Below, piece by piece: positions 27,947-38,443 of a stretch of 64,000 nt of DNA. Made by a program: the position numbers and the translations under genes. The notes below the pieces were generated by a model that saw only the letters and a list, made by a program, of their open reading frames with translations, did not search any database and was not told the origin of the DNA. Each line of letters starts with the position of its first letter. The first letter of the stretch is position 1. Source of the DNA: Bradyrhizobium sp. CB2312 (GTDB lineage Bacteria > Pseudomonadota > Alphaproteobacteria > Rhizobiales > Xanthobacteraceae); assembly GCF_029714425.1 (NCBI RefSeq), contig NZ_CP121668.1, forward strand, positions 8,887,501 to 8,951,500. The letters run 5' to 3'.

Positions 27947-29431
27947 ATGTCGGTTTCCACAACAAGCAGCGTTCCCGTCCGCAGTGTTGCGCGCTGGCTC
28001 CTGCCGTTCTGCATCGGCGCCATCGTCTACGCGTTCTTTCTGGGCATCGGCGACGTCATGCTGCGCGACACCGATACGTGGTGGCAGATCAAGATCGGCC
28101 AGTGGATTCTCGAACACCGCGCACTGCCTGACCACGACATCTATTCGTTCACGCGGGCCGGTGAAGCCTGGATCTCGAGTTCCTGGCTGGCGCAAGTCCT
28201 GTTCGCACTTGTTTACGAGCCATCGAACTGGTCGGGCGCAGTCATCCTGACATCGCTCGCGATCGGTGCGACCGCGGCGATTTTTGTCTACCTGCTCGAG
28301 CCTTATCTGGAGCCTGTACGCGCCTTTCTGCTCCTCATCCCCATCCTCTGGATGTCGGTCGGCCACTTTCTCGCTCGTCCGCACATGCTGGCCCTGCCTG
28401 TCATGCTGGCCTTTGTCGGCGGGCTGCTGGTGGCCGCCGATCGGCGCGCCGCGCCTTCCTGGCTGCTGCTGCCCTTGATGGCGTTATGGGCCAATCTCCA
28501 CGGCGGCTTCGTCCTGGGGCTGGTATTGATTGGACCCATTGGCCTCGATGCGATCGCGTCCGCCGATCGCAAGGATCGATCTGCGCTGGCGGCGCGCTGG
28601 GCCTTGTTCGGGCTTGCTGCGATTGCCGCGAGCTGCTGCACGCCCTACGGCTCGGAGACGCTCCTCGGAGCCACGAAAATCCTCAGCCTCGGCAAGCTGC
28701 TCTCGTTGATCTCGGAGTGGACGCCGGCCGACTTCAGCTCGTTCAGCCTGTTTGAAGCCGTCCTGCTGGGTTTGATCGGCATCGGCTACTACAGCGGGCT
28801 GGTGCTGCCGTGGACCCGTATTCTCCTGCTGCTCGGCCTGACCTGGGCGGCACTCACCCACGCCAGAAACATCGAGGTCTTCGCACTCCTGACCCCGCTC
28901 GTGGTTGCGAAGCCGATCGCAGAACAATTGCGATGGACGAGAGATGTCGCGCACCAGGCGCGGTCCTCCTTGGCAATGACCGCAATCGCGGCGCTCGCGA
29001 TCGTCGCGGCCGCCTGGGGTATCACGCGCTCCTACGCCACGCCGTACCGGTATGCCTTTTCCGGCGTCAACAGTCCTACGGCTGCGGTCGACCTGCTCGA
29101 ACGGCGGCACGCGCAACGGATATTCAGCACGGCTCCGATCGGCGGCTATCTGATCACCCGCAACATCAAGACCTTCATCGATGGCCGGGCCGAGCTATAT
29201 GGGGAGCAGTTTGTACTCGACTATTTCGACGCCATCGAGGGCAAGAACGTGGAGACTCTGCTGCGTCTGCTCGAGACCTACCGGATCGACGCGACGCTGC
29301 TGAATCCCACCATTCCCGCCGCCAGAATCATGGACCATTTGGCGGGCTGGAAGCGGCTCTATGCGGACGATATCGCGGTGGTTCACGTCCGCGACCACGC
29401 GCCGGCGCAGCTTCCTTCCGAGTCACGGTGA
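27947..29431 (+). CDS. Multi-spanning membrane protein, GT-C-like, paralogue 1
   Basis: A 494-residue integral membrane protein with about ten hydrophobic helices. The first periplasmic loop carries DTDTWWQIKIGQWIL, a DxD-type acidic motif common in GT-C fold glycosyltransferases. The C-terminal 130 residues form a soluble domain (APIGGYLITRN, FIDGRAELYGEQF). More than half of its residues match the gene at 30187-31671. The start at 27947 gives the same 494-residue length as that paralogue; an earlier ATG at 27893 has a closely spaced AAGGAG and cannot be excluded. The sugar-transfer role is inference. Confidence 0.78.
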   Translation: MSVSTTSSVPVRSVARWLLPFCIGAIVYAFFLGIGDVMLRDTDTWWQIKIGQWILEHRALPDHDIYSFTRAGEAWISSSWLAQVLFALVYEPSNWSGAVILTSLAIGATAAIFVYLLEPYLEPVRAFLLLIPILWMSVGHFLARPHMLALPVMLAFVGGLLVAADRRAAPSWLLLPLMALWANLHGGFVLGLVLIGPIGLDAIASADRKDRSALAARWALFGLAAIAASCCTPYGSETLLGATKILSLGKLLSLISEWTPADFSSFSLFEAVLLGLIGIGYYSGLVLPWTRILLLLGLTWAALTHARNIEVFALLTPLVVAKPIAEQLRWTRDVAHQARSSLAMTAIAALAIVAAAWGITRSYATPYRYAFSGVNSPTAAVDLLERRHAQRIFSTAPIGGYLITRNIKTFIDGRAELYGEQFVLDYFDAIEGKNVETLLRLLETYRIDATLLNPTIPAARIMDHLAGWKRLYADDIAVVHVRDHAPAQLPSESR

Positions 29432-29640
29432 GTCAAGACAAGGCCACCGGCTGTCGCGTTCCCCGGCCACGCACACGAGGAAACTGCGGCGGAAAGTCTG
29501 CCTTCGAGACGCCCGCCTGCGGCCCTCAGGACGAGGTCGGGTTTTGCAAGCCTGCTCATGGTGAGCAGCCTCCCGCCAAAGCGGCGTGCATCGCCGGGCG
29601 AACCATGCAGGGCCGGATCATGCTCTAGCGCAACCGCCCC

Positions 29641-29674
29641 AAAAGAAGAGAGCCCCGTCAGTGACGGGGCTCTC
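29641..29674 (-). terminator. Intrinsic terminator of the Flp pilin gene
   Basis: A perfect 12-bp stem GAGAGCCCCGTC/GACGGGGCTCTC with a 3-base loop; on the minus strand it is followed by TTCTTTT. It lies 22 bases after the pilin stop codon. Confidence 0.9.
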
Positions 29675-29696
29675 GAAATTCCCAGGTCGTCCGATC

Positions 29697-29861
29697 TTAC
29701 TTCAGGCTGGACGAGATCGAGCCGAACTTGGTGTTCAGCGTGCTGCCGAGGTTGTTGACGACGGTGATGATCGCCAGCGCGATGCCGGCGGCGATCAGGC
29801 CGTATTCAATCGCGGTGGCGCCGGATTCGTCCTTCACGAAACGCGAAACGAGGTTCTTCAT
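29697..29861 (-). CDS. Flp/Fap-type pilin
   Basis: A 54-residue prepilin. The leader MKNLVSRFVKDESG ends in Gly at the expected cleavage point, then ATAIEYGLIAAGIALAI carries the conserved Glu and Tyr (EY) of Flp pilins and the hydrophobic assembly helix. It should be cut by a TadV-type peptidase and assembled into thin Tad pili used in adhesion. The start chosen has GGAG seven bases upstream. No tad assembly genes are in the window, so it relies on a locus elsewhere. It lies between two paralogous membrane protein genes and opposite to them. Confidence 0.93.
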   Translation of the reverse strand: MKNLVSRFVKDESGATAIEYGLIAAGIALAIITVVNNLGSTLNTKFGSISSSLK

Positions 29862-30186
29862 AGACTGCTCCAAAGAGTACACGAGGCTACAACTGATCTG
29901 GTCTTTTCGGCTTCCCAGCGCCGCCCGACCATGGAACCAAACGTAGAGGCAAAGACTTGCGTCGCAGTTAACTTGGCTGCGTAAACACGGAGTGGTTTGC
30001 GCGTATTCGCCGATGGTAAAGGGGAATTGAAAACAATCCGTTAAATTGTCGGCATTCGCAGCGAAGCCGGCCTCACAGGTTTACCCGAAGTTATGACAGG
30101 CCGTGCTCCAATGCCGCCTGACGCGCGATGGGATAAATCGCTCATCATGCTCGAGCCGACAAGAACAAGCAGGACGACGAGGCGGC
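29862..30186. other. Divergent intergenic region between flp pilin and membrane paralogue 2
   Basis: This 325-bp AT-richer stretch must hold the pilin promoter (minus strand) and the promoter of the second membrane protein gene. I see no palindrome, small gene or repeat that I can support. Confidence 0.4.
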
Positions 30187-31671
30187 ATGTCCCTTTCCTT
30201 CGCCAACAGCATCGCGGTGCAGAGCCGCGCGCGCGCGCTGGTGCCGCTGTGCGCCGGTGCCGGCGCCTACCTGTTCTTCCTCTATGTCGGCGACACGCTG
30301 CTTCAGGACTCCGACTCGTTCTGGCAGATCAAGATCGGGCAATGGATCCTCGATCACGGCGCGGTGCCGTACACCGACTTCTATTCCTTCACGCGGACCG
30401 GAGCGCCGTGGGTCTCGACGTCGTGGCTGTCGCAGGTCCTGTTCGCCTTCTCCTATGCGCAATGGGACTGGGCCGGGCCGGTGATGCTGACCGCGATCGG
30501 GATGGCGCTCACGGTCGCCATCTTCGTCCATCTGCTCGACGCGCAGATCGTAGCGCCGCGCGCGGTGCTGTTCGCGATGCTGGCGCTGATGCTGTCGATC
30601 CATCACGTGCTGGCGCGGCCGCACATCCTGGCGCTGCCGGTCATGGTGGCCTGGGTCGGCCTGTTGATGGCCGCTGCCGACCGCAGAACCGCACCGTCAT
30701 GGACCTGGCTGCCGCTGATGGCGCTGTGGGCCAATCTGCATGGCGGCTTCGTGCTGGGCCTCGCGCTGATCGGCCCGATCTCGCTCGAAGCGGTCGAGCA
30801 TGCCGAGAAAGGACAGCGGCTTTCGCTGTTCATGCGCTGGGTGCTGTTCGGCATCGCCGCGCTGATCGCGAGCTGCTGCACGCCCTATGGCTGGCGCACG
30901 CTGATGGGCGCGACCAACATTCTCAGCCTCGGCGAGCTGCTCACGCTGATCTTCGAATGGATGCCGGCGAACTTTGCGACGTTCACTGCGTTCGAAGGCG
31001 CCCTGCTCGGCCTGATCGCGCTCGGTTATTATCGCGGCCTCGTGCTCTCGGCGCCCCGCATCTTCCTGATCCTGTTCCTGACCTGGAGCGCGCTGAGCCA
31101 TGTCCGGAGCATCGAGGCTTTCGCCTTCCTGGTGCCGCTGGTGCTGGCAAAACCGCTCGGCGAGATGTTCCCGCGTCCGCAGCTCGAGACCGTCGGCGTA
31201 GACCTCTGGCCGGCCCGCTATGTCACCGCGCTTGGCGCGCTGATGATCGTGGCCGCGAGCTGGACCACGACCGCGCTCTACATGGGCCACCATCGCTTCA
31301 CCTTCACGATGACGCAGACGCCGGTTGCGGCAGCGGACCTGATCGAGAAGCTCGGCGCCAAGCGCATCTTCAACGCCTATCAGTTCGGCGGCTATCTGAT
31401 CTCGCGCGGCATCCCGGTTTACGTCGACGGCCGCGCCGAGCTCTATGGCGAGAAATTCGTCATGGACTTCTTCAAGGCAACGGAAGGCAAGAAGCCCGCG
31501 CTGCTGCCGCGCCTGCTGGATGAATACGAGATCGACGCGACGATCCTGGTCGCCGATGCTCCGGGCCCGGAGATCCTCGACCAGCTCAAGGGCTGGAAGC
31601 GGGTTTATGCGGACGACATCGCGGTGGTCCATGTGCGGGATGATAGCGCGGCCGCGGCGCCACCGAAGTGA
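30187..31671 (+). CDS. Multi-spanning membrane protein, GT-C-like, paralogue 2
   Basis: A 494-residue inner-membrane protein, colinear and the same length as the gene at 27947-29431. Shared blocks include FWQIKIGQWIL, LPLMALWANLHGGFVLGL, IASCCTPYG and YVDGRAELYGEKFVMDFF. It has about ten hydrophobic helices and a C-terminal soluble domain. GAGG precedes the ATG; the frame extends 28 codons upstream without resemblance to the paralogue. It resembles GT-C transferases in outline only, so function remains unknown. The duplication brackets a pilin gene. Confidence 0.8.
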   Translation: MSLSFANSIAVQSRARALVPLCAGAGAYLFFLYVGDTLLQDSDSFWQIKIGQWILDHGAVPYTDFYSFTRTGAPWVSTSWLSQVLFAFSYAQWDWAGPVMLTAIGMALTVAIFVHLLDAQIVAPRAVLFAMLALMLSIHHVLARPHILALPVMVAWVGLLMAAADRRTAPSWTWLPLMALWANLHGGFVLGLALIGPISLEAVEHAEKGQRLSLFMRWVLFGIAALIASCCTPYGWRTLMGATNILSLGELLTLIFEWMPANFATFTAFEGALLGLIALGYYRGLVLSAPRIFLILFLTWSALSHVRSIEAFAFLVPLVLAKPLGEMFPRPQLETVGVDLWPARYVTALGALMIVAASWTTTALYMGHHRFTFTMTQTPVAAADLIEKLGAKRIFNAYQFGGYLISRGIPVYVDGRAELYGEKFVMDFFKATEGKKPALLPRLLDEYEIDATILVADAPGPEILDQLKGWKRVYADDIAVVHVRDDSAAAAPPK

Positions 31672-32012
31672 GGACACGGCGTGAGGTGCATCATCAACAC
31701 GTAGCACCTCTTCCCGAGCTAGCACTCCCCCTGGCCGTCCCCCGCAAGTGCAGGGCAATGAACATTCACCAGAGAACGTCACGCCCGGGCTGGTCCCGCC
31801 TGCGCGGCCGAAGCCGCTTCGGCGAGGCGAAGGCCCGGGCATCCACGTTCTTTGTGCCACTCGGCGAGGTGTGGATGGCCGGGACAGGCCCGGCCATGAC
31901 GCTGTGGAAGCTTCAGTGCCCCAAGTTCTTGGGCCATATGCGATAGCCCTCCCCGCGAGGGGGGCCCACAAGGGGAGGGACGCACCTTCGTCGGAGCACT
32001 CAGCTGGTCCTG
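31672..32012. repeat. Gene-free stretch with dispersed GC-rich repeat
   Basis: This 341-bp stretch has no supported gene. At about 31772-31902 it holds a dispersed-type repeat built from CGAAGCCGCTTCGGCGAGGC and GGCCGGGACAGGCCCGGCC palindromes. At 31950-31979 is a CTCCCCGCGAGGGG motif related to the elements at 48025 and 53828. Confidence 0.55.
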
Positions 32013-32329
32013 TTATCTGCAGGGATGGCGGTTGCCGTCGAAACCGAGATAGGTCCCCGTCGCCGGATCGAACGACCGGAAGCGCTCGGCGCACGAACGC
32101 GACGTAGCACCGTCGGCGCGCGCCAGGACGTTGCCCACGCCTGCTGCGCCGTCCGGCAATTCCAGGCCACGCCGGCCCGCCGGCGTCAGCGTGCCGTTCA
32201 GGTTGCGATTGGGGTTCTCCGCTTCGTACGTATTGGATGGCTGCTCGCAAAACCGGATTGCGCGTAGGCGGTGGTCGCAGTCAGGGCCGACAGCACAGCC
32301 ACGGCAGCAAGGATTTTCAGTCCAGTCAT
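32013..32329 (-). pseudogene. Frameshifted BA14K-like secreted protein gene
   Basis: From the ATG at 32329, with GGAG seven bases upstream, one frame encodes a clear signal peptide (MTGLKILAAVAVLSALTATT, then AYAQSG) and then runs into a stop. The next frame continues with EQPSNTYEAENPNRN and ends in a BA14K-type motif, CAERFRSFDPATGTYLGFDG, followed by NRHPC. The 317-nt span is one base short of a multiple of three. The switch falls near 32245-32254. Restoring one base would give a continuous protein of about 105 residues. BA14K proteins are small exported antigens of Rhizobiales. A sequencing error cannot be excluded. Confidence 0.75.
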
Positions 32330-32505
32330 AGTCGATCTCCATCATTGGCCGGTGCAGCGTGCGGCCGGTGCGATGGGAAGTGGATCGACATGGTGTGTAC
32401 GACAAGCTCGCCGCGCTCCAGATTCGCCGCCAGGCGCGATCTGGCCGTTCAAACACAGAAAGAGTCGTTTGCTTATGCAACGCGGCAGGCTCGCAACGAC
32501 GGGAA

Positions 32506-33711
32506 TCAATTCCCCGTCTGCAGCTCGCCAAAGCGCTCCCAGCTCTTGCCGTTGAAGCGCATGAACTGCATCTGGTCGACCGGGACGTGGTCGGTCGGGC
32601 CGGTGTTGACCTTGATGCCGGGCAGCAGCATCGGCAGCTCGAGATCGCGGATCGCATAGGCCTGCTTCAGGATGTTCTCGGTCGAGAGGTCGTCGCCGCA
32701 GGCCTTCAGCACCGCCTCCAGCGCCATCGCGCTGTTGTAGGAATTGACATAGTTGGTGTCGTGCTGATCGGCCTCGGGCACATATTTGGTCATGAACTCG
32801 CGCCAGCCCTTGACGCCCGGATCGTCCTTCCAGGCGGGATCGTCGGGGTCCTTCACGTAAGCGGTGGAGAGAATGCCGGTGCCGGCCTCTAACCCTGCGG
32901 GCTCCATCACCGTCGAGACCCACACCGCGACGTTGGAGAGGAACGTCATCGGACGCCAGCCGATTTCGAAGGACTTTCGGATCGCTTGCGCGGCGAATTT
33001 CGGCGTTGCCGCGATCACGAACACGTCGGCGCCTGACGCTTTCAATTTCACGATCTGGGAATCGATGGTCGGATCCTGGATCTCGTAGGTCGCGTTGGTG
33101 ACGACAACATCGTATTTCTCGCCGAGCACGTCCTTGAGGCCGGCGAGATAGTCACGGCCGTAATCGTCGTTCTGCGAGATCACGGCGAATTTCGCGTTCG
33201 GATTTTTCGCCAGCGCATAGCGCGCATAGAGCCGCGCCTCGTAGCGGAACGGCGCCTGCACGCCCATCGTCGCCTGCGGATATTGCGCGATGTCGGCGAA
33301 TTTCGAGGCGCCGGAGCCGATGAACAGCTGCGGCACGTTCTTGGACTGCAGATACTTTGCGATCGCCGTGTTGTGGGCGGTGCCGATCGAGGAGAAGATC
33401 AGTGCGACCTCGTCGCTCTCCACCAGCCGGCGGGTCTGCTCGACCGATTTCGGCGGCGCATAGCTGTCGTCGAGCGAGATCAGGTTGACCTTGCGGCCGT
33501 TGATGCCGCCCTTCTCGTTCAGCATCTTGAAATAGCCGACCTCGCCCTTGCCGAGCGCGCCGAAGGCCGACACCGGCCCGCTATAGGGCATGGTCTGGCC
33601 GATCCTGATTTCGGTTGCGGTGACGCCGCGCATCTCGGCGGCGACCGAAGCTGCGGGCAATGTTGCAATTGAAACGGCGCCAAGCGCGCCCAATGCCATC
33701 GCAAAGCGCAT
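32506..33711 (-). CDS. Branched-chain amino-acid-type ABC transporter substrate-binding protein
   Basis: A 401-residue periplasmic binding protein of the Leu/Ile/Val (LivJ, Peripla_BP_6) family. The signal peptide ends near ASVAAE; the mature part begins VTATEIRIGQTMPYSGPVSA as usual. GGINGRKVNLISLDDSY and SQNDDYGRDYLAG are family blocks. It feeds an ABC importer, but no permease or ATPase gene is adjacent, so it is an orphan. The real ligand may be an aromatic or other organic acid, as is often found for these in Bradyrhizobium. GGGGGAGGGG precedes the ATG. Confidence 0.9.
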   Translation of the reverse strand: MRFAMALGALGAVSIATLPAASVAAEMRGVTATEIRIGQTMPYSGPVSAFGALGKGEVGYFKMLNEKGGINGRKVNLISLDDSYAPPKSVEQTRRLVESDEVALIFSSIGTAHNTAIAKYLQSKNVPQLFIGSGASKFADIAQYPQATMGVQAPFRYEARLYARYALAKNPNAKFAVISQNDDYGRDYLAGLKDVLGEKYDVVVTNATYEIQDPTIDSQIVKLKASGADVFVIAATPKFAAQAIRKSFEIGWRPMTFLSNVAVWVSTVMEPAGLEAGTGILSTAYVKDPDDPAWKDDPGVKGWREFMTKYVPEADQHDTNYVNSYNSAMALEAVLKACGDDLSTENILKQAYAIRDLELPMLLPGIKVNTGPTDHVPVDQMQFMRFNGKSWERFGELQTGN

Positions 33712-33816
33712 CGGCTTCCCCTCCCCCTTTGTTGGTGCGATCGTGCCGCACCTTTATTTGAAGGGAGCATGCCATGACATTGCGGCGAACTCCAATCATT
33801 ATAAGTAACGGCGATC

Positions 33817-33940
33817 GTAGGGGGCAAAGCGACTTGTCTCGCCGTAGCTCGAAGAGCGAAGGCGGAAGCGTGCCCACCACTTCTTTGCGGTAACTGAAAG
33901 ATGGCGGGCACGGCGCAAGCGCGCCTTTGCCCACCCTACG
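33817..33940. repeat. GTAGGGTGGGCAAAG-family inverted repeat, copy 1 (composite)
   Basis: It begins GTAGGGGGCAAAGC and ends TTTGCCCACCCTACG, with GTGCCCACC and GGCGGGCACGGCGC inside, and is interrupted by a second motif (CTCGAAGAGCGAAGGCGG). Related copies lie at 34831, 50044 and 58005. Confidence 0.75.
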
Positions 33941-33966
33941 ACCGATCGCTAACAGGAATAATCATC

Positions 33967-34824
33967 ATGCTGCTTCGCAATCTCTTCGCCGCGCTTCTCG
34001 TCACGATCTCGCTCAGCGCGGCGCATGCGGCGCCGCGATGGCTGAACCTGCCGCCGACGCCGACATTGCCGAAGGCGGCGCAGAGCGGCTTCGCACCCGT
34101 CAACGGAGTGAAGATCTGGTACGCCATGTTCGGCCGCGGCGAGCCCGTGGTCCTGCTGCACGGCGGCCTCGCCAACGCCAATTACTGGGGCCACCAGGTC
34201 CGCGCGCTGCAAGGCCGCTATCAGGTCATCGTCATGGACAGCCGGGGGCATGGGCGCAGCAGCCGCAACCAGGAGCCCTACGGCTACGATCTGATGGCCT
34301 CGGACGTGGTCGCCCTGCTCGACCACCTGAAGATCAAGAAGGCCGTGATCGTCGGCTGGAGCGACGGCGCGATCATCGGCCTCGACATCGCCATGAAGCA
34401 TCCGGAGCGGGTGAGCAGGCTGTTCGCCTTCGCGGCGAACTCGGATCCGTCGGGCGTTGCGGACATCGCTTCGAGCGAGGTCTTCAACGCCTACATCGCG
34501 CGGGCCGGCGAGGAGTACAAGCGCCTCTCGCCGACGCCGACGGAGTACAAGAGCTTCGTCGCGGAGATTACGAAAATGTGGGAGAGCCAGCCGAAATGGA
34601 CGGCCGCGGATCTCGCGGCGATCAAGGTCCCGACCTGGATCGTCGACGGCGACCACGACGAGGCGATCAAGCGCGAGAACACCGAGTTCATGGCGGCGAA
34701 CATTCCGGGCGCCGGCCTCTTGATCCAGCCGGAGGTCAGTCACTTCTCGTTCCTGCAGGATCCCGAGCAGTTCAATGACGATGTGCTGCGGTTTCTCCAG
34801 CGCCGAGATGCAGCACCGAAGTGA
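33967..34824 (+). CDS. Exported alpha/beta hydrolase
   Basis: A 285-residue protein with an N-terminal signal peptide (MLLRNLFAALLVTISLSAAH). The alpha/beta hydrolase core has the HGGLAN oxyanion strand, nucleophile Ser in GWSDG, acid in VDGDHDE and His in PEVSHFSF, so the triad is complete. It resembles periplasmic esterases or lipases; the substrate is unknown. The ATG at 33967 has AGGAA upstream, and the frame upstream lies in a repeat element. The gene is flanked on both sides by copies of the same dispersed repeat. Confidence 0.87.
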   Translation: MLLRNLFAALLVTISLSAAHAAPRWLNLPPTPTLPKAAQSGFAPVNGVKIWYAMFGRGEPVVLLHGGLANANYWGHQVRALQGRYQVIVMDSRGHGRSSRNQEPYGYDLMASDVVALLDHLKIKKAVIVGWSDGAIIGLDIAMKHPERVSRLFAFAANSDPSGVADIASSEVFNAYIARAGEEYKRLSPTPTEYKSFVAEITKMWESQPKWTAADLAAIKVPTWIVDGDHDEAIKRENTEFMAANIPGAGLLIQPEVSHFSFLQDPEQFNDDVLRFLQRRDAAPK

Positions 34825-34830
34825 GATGCC

Positions 34831-34923
34831 GTAGGGTGGGCAAAGCGCAAGCGTGCCCACCACGTCTATCGGGACCGCGGAGAGATGGTGGGCACGGCGC
34901 TACGCGCCTTTGCCCACCCTACG
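34831..34923. repeat. GTAGGGTGGGCAAAG-family inverted repeat, copy 2
   Basis: A palindromic element running from GTAGGGTGGGCAAAGC to CTTTGCCCACCCTACG, with GTGCCCACCAC and ATGGTGGGCAC in the middle. It lies seven bases after a stop codon. Confidence 0.85.
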
Positions 34924-34963
34924 AGATCGGTGCCGCATCGTTGGAGCTAAGTTGCATCCACAT

Positions 34964-35043
34964 CGTCATTGCGAGCGCAGCGAAGCAATCCAGACTGCCT
35001 CTGCGGAAAGACTCTGGATTGCTTCGCTGCGCTCGCAATGACG
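34964..35043. repeat. CGTCATTGCGAGCGCAGCG inverted repeat
   Basis: Two near-perfect arms of about 30 bp (CGTCATTGCGAGCGCAGCG... and its complement) enclose a short centre. It is a separate repeat family from the neighbouring element. Confidence 0.85.
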
Positions 35044-35055
35044 AGGCCAACAAAA

Positions 35056-35077
35056 AACGCGGCGTTTCCGCCGCGTT
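35056..35077. terminator. Intrinsic terminator after ftsH
   Basis: A 9-bp stem AACGCGGCG/CGCCGCGTT with a 4-base loop, with A/T runs on both sides. It can work in both directions and lies 27 bases beyond the ftsH stop. Confidence 0.85.
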
Positions 35078-35103
35078 TTTCGATTTCATCTGCCGCTCCG
35101 CGA

Positions 35104-37026
<1,923 letters not shown>

Positions 37027-37320
37027 CGATCTTCCTTCGTGGTCGCGCGGATCGCGGCCCTGATCCTTCGGGAGCTAATTGCCCATTTATCTGGCCCAGT
37101 TACCGTGGGCAATGCGAGGAAATCCCCAAGGAATCCCCATCGTTAGACGTATACAATTTAGGTACCGCCCCCGTCGCTGCCAAGGGAACGAGACGGGACT
37201 ATTTATCCCATCTTAGAGCAATTCCCGCTGAAATAATGGCGAGCTGGCCGGGGTTTTTCCTGCCTGGTTAAGGTGTCCTGACGCGGTACGGCGGGAAACG
37301 GCCGGTGTCATGATCCGCTG

Positions 37321-38379
37321 TCATCCGCCCTTGGATCGCCGAGCCGGCGCCGGCGCGATGTGGATACGCCCGCCGGCAAGGCTGATCAAGGCTCCCGCAA
37401 GGGTTTGCTTCAGGATCGCACGGCCATTTGCGGGTGCACGGGGGTTTGCCGCCATGGCCCGATCGAGCGCGGCCAGGAGGGTTTCCACCTTGCCGAGTTC
37501 CGCCGGCCCTTCATGGCCGAGGGCGTCGATGGCCCGCAGCAGGAGCCGCAGCCGGACTTCCTCCGGAAGCAGGGCAAAGGCCGAAGCCTCGAAGCTTCGG
37601 CGAGGGGCCTGCGACGCATCGCCGCGATCCCGCAGGCGAAGGAAGCGCTCGGCGCCGTCGGCCAGCACCTCGACCGCCGCATTGGCGCGGGCGAGCCTGC
37701 CTGCAAGCCGCGCCAGGCTGCGGGCATCGCCGCCCTCGGCGGCGAGCTGCGGCAGCAGCGCGCGCAGCCGCGGCCGGGTGAAATTCGCATCGCGGTTGGT
37801 GGGATCGTCGGCGAAGCCGATCTTCGCCCGCCGCAACGTCGCGATCAGCTGCGACTTCGGGACGTCGAGCAGCGGACGGGCCAGCACGATGCCGTCGCGC
37901 ATCGACAGACGCGCCATCGCCGACAGTCCGGCCAATCCGCTGCCGCGCAGCATCCGCATCAGCAGGGTCTCGGCCTGGTCGTCACGGGTGTGGGCGGTCA
38001 GCACATGGCTCGCGCCGGCCTTGCGCGCGGCCTCTGCGAGGAGGCGGTAGCGGGCCTCGCGCGCCGCCGCGGGCAGCCCCGTCCTCGGCTTTTCGCCGCG
38101 CCAGCGCAGGGTCCGGTGCGGTAGGCCGAGCTCGGCCGCGAGCCGCTTGACCTCGCGCGCCTCACGCGCGGCTTCCGGGCGCAGGCCATGATCGACGGTG
38201 ACGACAAGGAGGCGCGGAGCGCGCGAAAAACTGCGCTGCCAGCGCGCCGCAAGCCACATCAGCGCGACGGAATCAGGGCCGCCGGAGACCGCGAGCACCA
38301 GCGCGGGTGCGCTTTTCAGCCCGGCGAAGAGCTGCTTCGCCTCGCGCGCCGAGATCGGTGAATTGTCGTCGTCTGACAT
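37321..38379 (-). CDS. tilS: tRNA(Ile)-lysidine synthetase
   Basis: TilS (352 aa) adds lysine to C34 of the CAU-anticodon tRNA-Ile so that it reads AUA codons. The PP-loop SGGPDS (32-37) is intact, and the HTRDDQAETLLMRMLRGSG segment is typical. The length suggests an N-terminal catalytic domain plus a short helical linker, without the full C-terminal domain of E. coli TilS. It is 64 bp downstream of cpoB on the same strand. Confidence 0.95.
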   Translation of the reverse strand: MSDDDNSPISAREAKQLFAGLKSAPALVLAVSGGPDSVALMWLAARWQRSFSRAPRLLVVTVDHGLRPEAAREAREVKRLAAELGLPHRTLRWRGEKPRTGLPAAAREARYRLLAEAARKAGASHVLTAHTRDDQAETLLMRMLRGSGLAGLSAMARLSMRDGIVLARPLLDVPKSQLIATLRRAKIGFADDPTNRDANFTRPRLRALLPQLAAEGGDARSLARLAGRLARANAAVEVLADGAERFLRLRDRGDASQAPRRSFEASAFALLPEEVRLRLLLRAIDALGHEGPAELGKVETLLAALDRAMAANPRAPANGRAILKQTLAGALISLAGGRIHIAPAPARRSKGG

Positions 38380-38443
38380 GACGCTGCAATCGTCCGCGGA
38401 TGGATCGACTGTTTAGCGCAACGCCGTCGGCTTTGTCAGCGGA

